From Candidatus Aalborgicola lynettensis (GTDB lineage Bacteria; Pseudomonadota; Gammaproteobacteria; Burkholderiales; Burkholderiaceae_C): a stretch of DNA of 64,000 nucleotides. Made by a program: the position numbers and the translations under genes. A model generated the notes under the pieces. It saw nothing but the letters and a program-made list of their open reading frames with translations. It searched no databases and was not told the origin of the DNA. This document shows, one piece after another, positions 59,464 to 64,000 of this stretch. Location: assembly GCA_016719405.1 (NCBI GenBank), contig JADJZE010000005.1:180780-244779 (forward strand). The letters are read 5' to 3'. The stretch's first letter is position 1. Every line of letters starts with the position of its first letter.

Positions 59464-60357
59464 ATGAACGCACCTCAAGGTCAAATCAAGGGCAGCATCG
59501 TCGCCCTCATCACCCCGATGCTCGACGATGGTTCTGTAGACTACGCTTGTCTGCGCAAGCTGATCGACTGGCACATTGCCGAGGGTACCGATTGCATCGG
59601 CGTGGTCGGCACCACCGGAGAATCGCCCACGGTCAGTGTGGAAGAACACTGCGAAATCATCCGTGTATCCGTAGAGCAAGCCAAAGGGCGCGTGCCCATC
59701 ATGGCGGGCTGCGGTGCCAATTCCACGCGCGAGGCCATTGAGCTGGCCCACTTTGCCAAAAAGGTCGGTGCCGACTGCCAGTTGCAGGTGGTGCCCTACT
59801 ACAACAAACCCACACAGGAAGGGCAATACCAGCACTTCAAAGCCATCGCCGAAGCGGTGGATCTACCCGTCATTTTGTACAACGTGCCGGGCCGCTCAGT
59901 GGCCGATATGGCGCACGACACCGTGCTGCGCCTGGCGCAGGTGCCTGGCATCGTCGGCATCAAAGAAGCCACCGGCAATATCGAGCGCGCCCAATGGCTG
60001 ATCAAAGAAGCGCCCAAAGGTTTTGCCATTTACTCGGGTGATGACCCCACCGCCGTGGCCCTGATGTTGTGTGGCGGGCACGGCAACGTGAGCGTCACCG
60101 CCAACGTGGCACCGCGCAAAATGCACGAGTTGTGCATGGCTGCCATCGCGGGCGATGTGAAACGCGCCATGGACATTCAGATGCAGCTACTCCCCCTGCA
60201 CAAAGCACTGTTTGTGGAGTCCAACCCCATCCCAGTCAAATGGGCCGTAGCCCGCATGGGACTTTGTAAAGATTCCCTGCGCTTGCCACTCACCATGCTG
60301 ACGCAAGCCAACCAAACAGGTCTGGAGCGCGTTATGCAGACTCAAGGGCTGATTTGA
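59464..60357 (+). CDS. dapA: 4-hydroxy-tetrahydrodipicolinate synthase
   Basis: Lysine/diaminopimelate pathway enzyme of 297 residues that condenses aspartate semialdehyde and pyruvate. It has [18 protein letters not shown], the GTTGESPT substrate loop, the proton-relay Tyr in [14 protein letters not shown] and the Schiff-base Lys in [15 protein letters not shown]. The start [11 protein letters not shown] agrees with homologues; the frame is open earlier without support. It is followed after 26 bases by bamC, as in many proteobacteria. Confidence 0.96.
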   Translation: MNAPQGQIKGSIVALITPMLDDGSVDYACLRKLIDWHIAEGTDCIGVVGTTGESPTVSVEEHCEIIRVSVEQAKGRVPIMAGCGANSTREAIELAHFAKKVGADCQLQVVPYYNKPTQEGQYQHFKAIAEAVDLPVILYNVPGRSVADMAHDTVLRLAQVPGIVGIKEATGNIERAQWLIKEAPKGFAIYSGDDPTAVALMLCGGHGNVSVTANVAPRKMHELCMAAIAGDVKRAMDIQMQLLPLHKALFVESNPIPVKWAVARMGLCKDSLRLPLTMLTQANQTGLERVMQTQGLI

Positions 60358-60383
60358 GCCCTCTTCTCCCATCAAGGAATTCT

Positions 60384-61472
60384 GTGAATCGATTTTCCAA
60401 AGTAACCCTGTTGGCGACCGCCGTGGTACTGACCGGCTGTGCCGCACTGGAGTCCGACAAGGTGGACTACCGCACCACTGCCAAAGCACCGGCGCTGGAT
60501 GTGCCACCCGACCTGACCCAGTTGTCCAAAGACTCCCGCTACACCGTAATTGACGGCGCCGTTTCTGCATCAACGTACCAGACCGGTGGTAAAACCAGCG
60601 CATCTACTGCACCCGTTGCGGTGCTTGCCACCGGTGACGTGCGCATCGAGCGCTCCGGCAACCAGCGCTGGCTGGTCGTCAAACGGCCGGCCGAAGCGCT
60701 GTGGGATCCCATCAAAGACTTCTGGCAGGAAAACGGGTTCCTGCTGGCCATGGAGCAAAGCAATTTGGGCATCATGGAAACCGACTGGGCCGAAAACCGG
60801 GCCAAAATTCCGCAGGATTTGATTCGCGCATCGCTCGGTAAATTACTCGACTCCCTGTACTCCACCGGGGAGCGGGACAAGTTTCGCACCCGGCTGGAAC
60901 GCACGGCCAGCGGCGAAACCGAAATTTTTATCAGCCACCGCGGCATGATTGAGGTGTACTCCTCGTCCGAGCAAAAAGGCAGCACCGTCTGGCAACCCCG
61001 TCCGATCGATTCCGAACTGGAGGCCGAGTTTTTGCGCCGCCTGATGGTCAAGCTCGGCGCCAACCCCGAACAGGCCAAAGCACTGGTAGCGGCCAGCGTA
61101 AGCAAAAGTATTGCCAGTGTGGTCACCGAAAACGGACAGCCCGCCGTGCGTATTGAAGAGGGATTTGATCGCGCCTGGCGCCGTGTTGGTATGGCATTGG
61201 ACCGTACTGGATTTACGGTGGAAGACCGTGACCGCAAACAAGGGGTGTACTTTGTGCGCTACGTCACCCTGAACGCGGACGGGCAGCCACCGGGCTTCTT
61301 CAAGAAGCTGTTCAGCAGCTCCGACAAAAACACCGATGCCGTCCAATTCCAGATTGCTGTGCGCAGCCGTGAAGAGGTCACCACGGTATCGGTACTCACC
61401 AGCAGTGGCCAGCCGGAAACATCGGGCAGCGCACAGCGCATCGTCAAACTGATTGCCGACGACATCAAATAA
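60384..61472 (+). CDS. bamC: Outer membrane assembly lipoprotein BamC
   Basis: Accessory lipoprotein of the BAM complex, 362 residues when started at the GTG (VNRFSKVTLL) after AAGGAAT. The lipobox LTGC gives the acylated Cys. A flexible N-terminal stretch (DKVDYRTTAKAPALDVPPDL, which binds BamD in homologues) is followed by two helix-grip domains (VERSGNQRWLVVKRPAEALW-like, EEGFDRAWRRVGMALDRTGF, VEDRDRKQGVYFVRY). The dapA-bamC order supports the call. Confidence 0.92.
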   Translation: MNRFSKVTLLATAVVLTGCAALESDKVDYRTTAKAPALDVPPDLTQLSKDSRYTVIDGAVSASTYQTGGKTSASTAPVAVLATGDVRIERSGNQRWLVVKRPAEALWDPIKDFWQENGFLLAMEQSNLGIMETDWAENRAKIPQDLIRASLGKLLDSLYSTGERDKFRTRLERTASGETEIFISHRGMIEVYSSSEQKGSTVWQPRPIDSELEAEFLRRLMVKLGANPEQAKALVAASVSKSIASVVTENGQPAVRIEEGFDRAWRRVGMALDRTGFTVEDRDRKQGVYFVRYVTLNADGQPPGFFKKLFSSSDKNTDAVQFQIAVRSREEVTTVSVLTSSGQPETSGSAQRIVKLIADDIK

Positions 61473-61525
61473 CACACGGGGCCGCAGCGCCCCCTGCTCC
61501 GCCCCCAAGCCAGTGAAATGCACAG

Positions 61526-61560
61526 GCGAAAAAAAACCACCTTGCGGTGGTTTTTTTCGC
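61526..61560. terminator. Bidirectional terminator between bamC and the small lipoprotein
   Basis: A perfect stem GCGAAAAAAAACCACC/GGTGGTTTTTTTCGC around TTGC. T runs on both strands make it a terminator for both convergent genes. Confidence 0.92.
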
Positions 61561-61571
61561 ACTTGCAAAAA

Positions 61572-61779
61572 TTACTGCTTGGCTGGCTCAGAAGCGGGAG
61601 CAGCAGGTGCTTAGAGCTGCGGGAGCTGCAGCAGGCGCAGCAGCGTCGGATGCGGGAGCAGCGGCGGGAGCAGCAGCAGCTGGCTCAGCAACGACAGGAG
61701 CAGGCGCTTCTTCTTTTTTACCGCAAGCAGCCAAGGCAGCAGCAGCGATCACAGCTGCCAAAACGAGAGATTTGTTCAT
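61572..61779 (-). CDS. Small Ala/Pro-rich lipoprotein, frame broken near its end
   Basis: Lipoprotein of about 68 residues. It has a signal peptide with lipobox (MNKSLVLAAVIAAAALAACG; acylated Cys in LAAC), then KKEEAPAPVV and an Ala/Pro repeat tail. As written it ends in an odd STCCSRF. Removing one base near 61611 gives an ending APAASEPAKQ-like (here APAAPASEPAKQ) that reaches a stop just before the terminator, which fits this family of tiny lipoproteins. Function unknown, possibly an envelope spacer. Confidence 0.75.
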
Positions 61780-61960
61780 TTTTAGATACTAGATTGAGTT
61801 AACGAAACAATTTCCGGAAAGTGTCAGGCCAGCAAGCCGTCCTAACTGGCGCAAAAAGCATTCGACCTCTTCTTGACCAGCCTGCGATTATACATAGCGC
61901 CCCCCAATTACCTAGGGAAAACCCTCTAGGCAAAACCCGTTCGGGATAAACCCCACACTT

Positions 61961-62467
61961 TTAGAGTCCCAGAGTGGTAGCAGGGAACCCGGGAGAACTC
62001 TGGCGCAGACACTCATCCAGCTCCTGCTTCAACACCACCCTGCGTTGCGCTTCATAACCTGCCACGCCCGTGCTGCGCACAGGGTCCAGGCGGCGCATGG
62101 CCCAATGCGGGCACCACAGGGCACTGGGCAAATCGTCCGCATCGCGCCCCTTGCTGACACGGCATTCAATGGCGTGATCCCACGTTCTGCGCCAAGTTAC
62201 AAAACGCGGCTGGTAGCGCTGCACCGAATCAAACGCATTGGCCAGCATTACCAGGCGGCGCCCGGAATGCGCCCACGCGTCCAGCGATTCGATCACCACC
62301 TTCTCGCGCAAAGGCCAATCGGCGTAATTCGGGTCGCTCCAAACCATTTCAGTCCACCCCTCTTGCGCAGCACACGCCAAGGCGTCGCGCACCAGTTGGG
62401 CAAACGCCTCAGGGCCGGAAAAAGAGCCGTTCAATAGCGGCCCGCTATTTTGCGTAGGAGTGTTCAT
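61961..62467 (-). CDS. Conserved-looking hypothetical protein
   Basis: A 168-residue soluble protein without signal or membrane helix. It contains FSGPEAFAQLVRDALACAAQ, MVWSDPNYADWPLREKVVIE and RRLVMLANAFDSVQRYQPRF. I cannot name a family; the middle part resembles the DUF-type proteins that follow SlyD-like isomerases in this group. The start has a good AGGAG box. It is divergent from the FKBP gene with only 14 bases between the two start codons, so their promoters must overlap the opposite coding regions. Confidence 0.75.
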   Translation of the reverse strand: MNTPTQNSGPLLNGSFSGPEAFAQLVRDALACAAQEGWTEMVWSDPNYADWPLREKVVIESLDAWAHSGRRLVMLANAFDSVQRYQPRFVTWRRTWDHAIECRVSKGRDADDLPSALWCPHWAMRRLDPVRSTGVAGYEAQRRVVLKQELDECLRQSSPGFPATTLGL

Positions 62468-62481
62468 GGGACAATTCTCCT

Positions 62482-63027
62482 ATGGAAATCACACCACAAT
62501 GCGTTGTTGCCCTCACCTGGACGCTGAAAGATACTTTGGGCGAAGAACTGGACGTGCTGGAAGAGCCGGTCGAATTTTTGGTGGGCGGCAAAGATTTGCT
62601 TCCTGCCATCGAAGAGGCCCTGCAAGGCTATGGCGTCGGCGCCAGTGTCCAATTGCAGATCGAACCAGAACAGGCCTTTGGCGACTTTAACGACCAATTG
62701 CTGTTTCTGGAGCCTCGCCACCTGTTCCCTGCGGATTTGCAAGAGGGCCTGACCATGGAGGGCAGCGCCCTGCCCTCCGGCTGCAACCCCGACGCCCCCA
62801 AGGACACGCTCTATACGGTGACGGACATCTACCCCGACCATGTCGTGCTCGACGGCAACCACCCGCTGGCGGGCATTGCCATTCGCATCTCCATCCAGGT
62901 GGAGTCGGTGCGCGAAGCCACCGAGGAAGAACTCGAACGCGGCACCTGCGGCACCGGTTTTTTCAAACTGGAGGTGGCCGAAGTCGATGCAAATGAAGAA
63001 GTGCCCCCCGAACGCACCTTGCACTGA
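62482..63027 (+). CDS. FKBP-type peptidyl-prolyl isomerase (SlyD-like)
   Basis: A 181-residue two-domain prolyl isomerase/chaperone. The FKBP part is split by an IF (insert-in-flap) domain: WTLKDTLGEELDVLEEPVEF, GGKDLLPAIEEALQGYGVGA, then YTVTDIYPDHVVLDGNHPLA and GIAIRISIQVESVREATEEE. It lacks the His/Cys-rich SlyD tail, so it is the non-metal-binding variant. It has one Cys-x-x-Gly bend (GTCGTGFFKL). The ribosome site is weak. Confidence 0.92.
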   Translation: MEITPQCVVALTWTLKDTLGEELDVLEEPVEFLVGGKDLLPAIEEALQGYGVGASVQLQIEPEQAFGDFNDQLLFLEPRHLFPADLQEGLTMEGSALPSGCNPDAPKDTLYTVTDIYPDHVVLDGNHPLAGIAIRISIQVESVREATEEELERGTCGTGFFKLEVAEVDANEEVPPERTLH

Positions 63028-63117
63028 ACCCGTCATTGAAGGGACTCTTGGGTTTTCCCAGCGTTGTACGCCTGTTTAATCACACCGATTTCGGCATGTG
63101 AATCAGCAACAGTTCCA

Positions 63118-64000
63118 TTAGGAAACGGCTTCGGGTGTTGCAGTCTCCGGGGTGGTAGTGTTTGCTGCGTTTGCTATGTTTTCTGTAGCTGCTTGCGCAC
63201 GACTGGCGTGCGCAAATGGCAGTTTTGATGCATAGGTGGTTGTGCCCAGATTGTGGGCGGCGTTGGCCAGCAGTTCGGTTACCAGGGGGTCTTGCGGGCT
63301 TTGGGCGCTGGCCCACAGGGTGAGGTCGGCTCCGCTGTGGATGGTGCTGCCCTGGTAGTTGGCGTTGCCAGCGGCGTACAGGGTCAGGCCGGCACCGGCC
63401 TGGATGTCGGCGCCCTGGGTTTGTTCGCTGCTGTGGCTGGTGTGTACCGGGCGCGGGGCGGGGTTTTCCCACGAATACAGGTCTACGGCAACGGGGCGGC
63501 CCTGGCTGCGCGCCCATTCGTCGGCGTCGCGGGTGGTGGTCTCGCTGTGCTGGCTGCTTTGGGTCAGGCGCAGGCTGCCGGTGTCGATGGTGGCGCCTTC
63601 GTTGTAGAGGTTGCCGCTGGCGGCGATGTCGGCGTGGCCGCCGCTGTAGAGCGTGCCTTTGTTGGTGATGTCGCCTGCGCTGGCGTGCACGGTGAGGCTG
63701 CCTTCGGCGCGCACGCTGGCGTTGTTGGCGATTTCGCTGCCAGTGAGGCTGAGGTTTTTGTTGTTGTGCAGGTCGGTATCGACGGTGATGCGCCCGGTAA
63801 AGGCCAGCGACACGGAGCCTGCGGCCTCAAAGAAGGGTTTGTCGCCTGTGCGGTAGTCGCCGTGCAGGGCGGCGGCAAAGTCGCCGCTGGACTGGACCTG
63901 GCCGTCATAGCTGAGGGCGGCGGCGCTCAGGCCAAGGGAGGTGTCGGCCTGGATGAGGCCATCGGTGTTGGTGATGTGCAGGGTTTTGCTGGCATCGCCC
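63118..64000 (-). CDS. Filamentous haemagglutinin/adhesin, C-terminal part only
   Basis: The right edge cuts a large two-partner-secretion exoprotein (FhaB/CdiA type). The visible ~290 residues are imperfect haemagglutinin-type beta-helix repeats: LHITNTDGLIQADTSLGLSA, NKNLSLTGSEIANNASVRAE, GDITNKGTLYSGGHADIAAS and later AGAGLTLYAAGNANYQGSTI. The tail reads through a family repeat (KLPFAHASRAQAATENIA) and stops at PETATPEAVS. No toxin or pretoxin domain is visible, so the protein may end here through truncation. The start and any TpsB partner lie outside the window. Confidence 0.85.
   Translation of the reverse strand, partial: GDASKTLHITNTDGLIQADTSLGLSAAALSYDGQVQSSGDFAAALHGDYRTGDKPFFEAAGSVSLAFTGRITVDTDLHNNKNLSLTGSEIANNASVRAEGSLTVHASAGDITNKGTLYSGGHADIAASGNLYNEGATIDTGSLRLTQSSQHSETTTRDADEWARSQGRPVAVDLYSWENPAPRPVHTSHSSEQTQGADIQAGAGLTLYAAGNANYQGSTIHSGADLTLWASAQSPQDPLVTELLANAAHNLGTTTYASKLPFAHASRAQAATENIANAANTTTPETATPEAVS
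63176..63230. repeat. Family repeat copy 13, in frame at the haemagglutinin end
   Basis: TTTTCTGTAGCTGCTTGCGC with CGACTGGCGTGCGCAAATGG and GCAGTTTTGATGC. It provides the last coding stretch before the stop. Confidence 0.8.

Overview
The window is about 60% GC, densely coded bacterial DNA. Gene content, synteny and a dispersed repeat point to a beta-proteobacterium of the family Comamonadaceae (Rhodoferax/Polaromonas-like); this assignment is an inference from memory, not a search. Supporting signs are the tpiA-secG-tRNA-Leu-nuoA order, DUF3579 near argD-argF, the ilvB-ilvN-ilvC run, glnB-nadE, dapA-bamC, DUF3106/DUF3619/DUF1631 proteins, and at least 13 copies of a short repeat with the core AGCTAT-N(4-8)-ATAGC plus a GCGCAAGC arm.

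Layout. 1-7.6 kb (minus strand): start of the complex I operon, tRNA-Leu(GAG), secG, tpiA, pnp, rpsO, a K+ channel and a DUF3579 gene. 7.9-11.5 kb: argD, argF, a cysteine-cluster protein and an SDR dehydrogenase. 11.6-19 kb: a large hybrid sensor kinase, a periplasmic binding protein, a Cache protein and a chemoreceptor. 19-24.8 kb: an aldehyde dehydrogenase, a 30-base G tract, an MBL hydrolase with a MerR-type promoter, a PPOX-like flavoprotein, a MerR regulator and an FAD monooxygenase. 25-36 kb: a 12-repeat NHL protein, a three-module desaturase/FNR/ferredoxin fusion divergent from a MarR regulator, DUF1631, a GGDEF cyclase and an acyl-CoA ligase. 36-47 kb: dusA, ilvC-ilvN-ilvB, an ECF sigma factor with DUF3619, DUF3106, RDD and dgkA, then glnB, nadE and a GNAT-like protein. 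47-50.6 kb: a chemoreceptor, cheW and yjdM. 50.6-57.4 kb: parC and parE, separated by a mosaic island. 57.5-64 kb: an MFS transporter, dapA, bamC, a small lipoprotein, an FKBP isomerase and the end of a filamentous haemagglutinin.

Two things affect how the annotation is read. First, seven recognisable genes (pnp, the hybrid kinase, the binding protein, the desaturase fusion, DUF1631, the second chemoreceptor and the small lipoprotein) and one doubtful ORF are each interrupted by a single-base frame change, often in a short homopolymer. In every case one base restores a conserved or well-formed full-length product. This looks more like residual sequencing error than mass pseudogenisation, so each is annotated as one gene across the break. 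Second, the family repeat sits inside several coding regions in frame (argF, nadE, the GNAT gene, the gene after parE, the haemagglutinin), where it adds residues to conserved proteins.

The most unusual locus is between parE and parC. The gene expected there begins like a lytic transglycosylase but runs into a DUF1016-type nuclease fragment. It is followed by an unidentified ORF, a 19-codon copy of the parC start that ends in a stop two bases before the next ATG, and an AlbA_2/Schlafen-type ATP-binding gene whose stop overlaps the start of the intact parC. It reads as a gene capture that rebuilt the parC 5' end and stayed translationally coupled.
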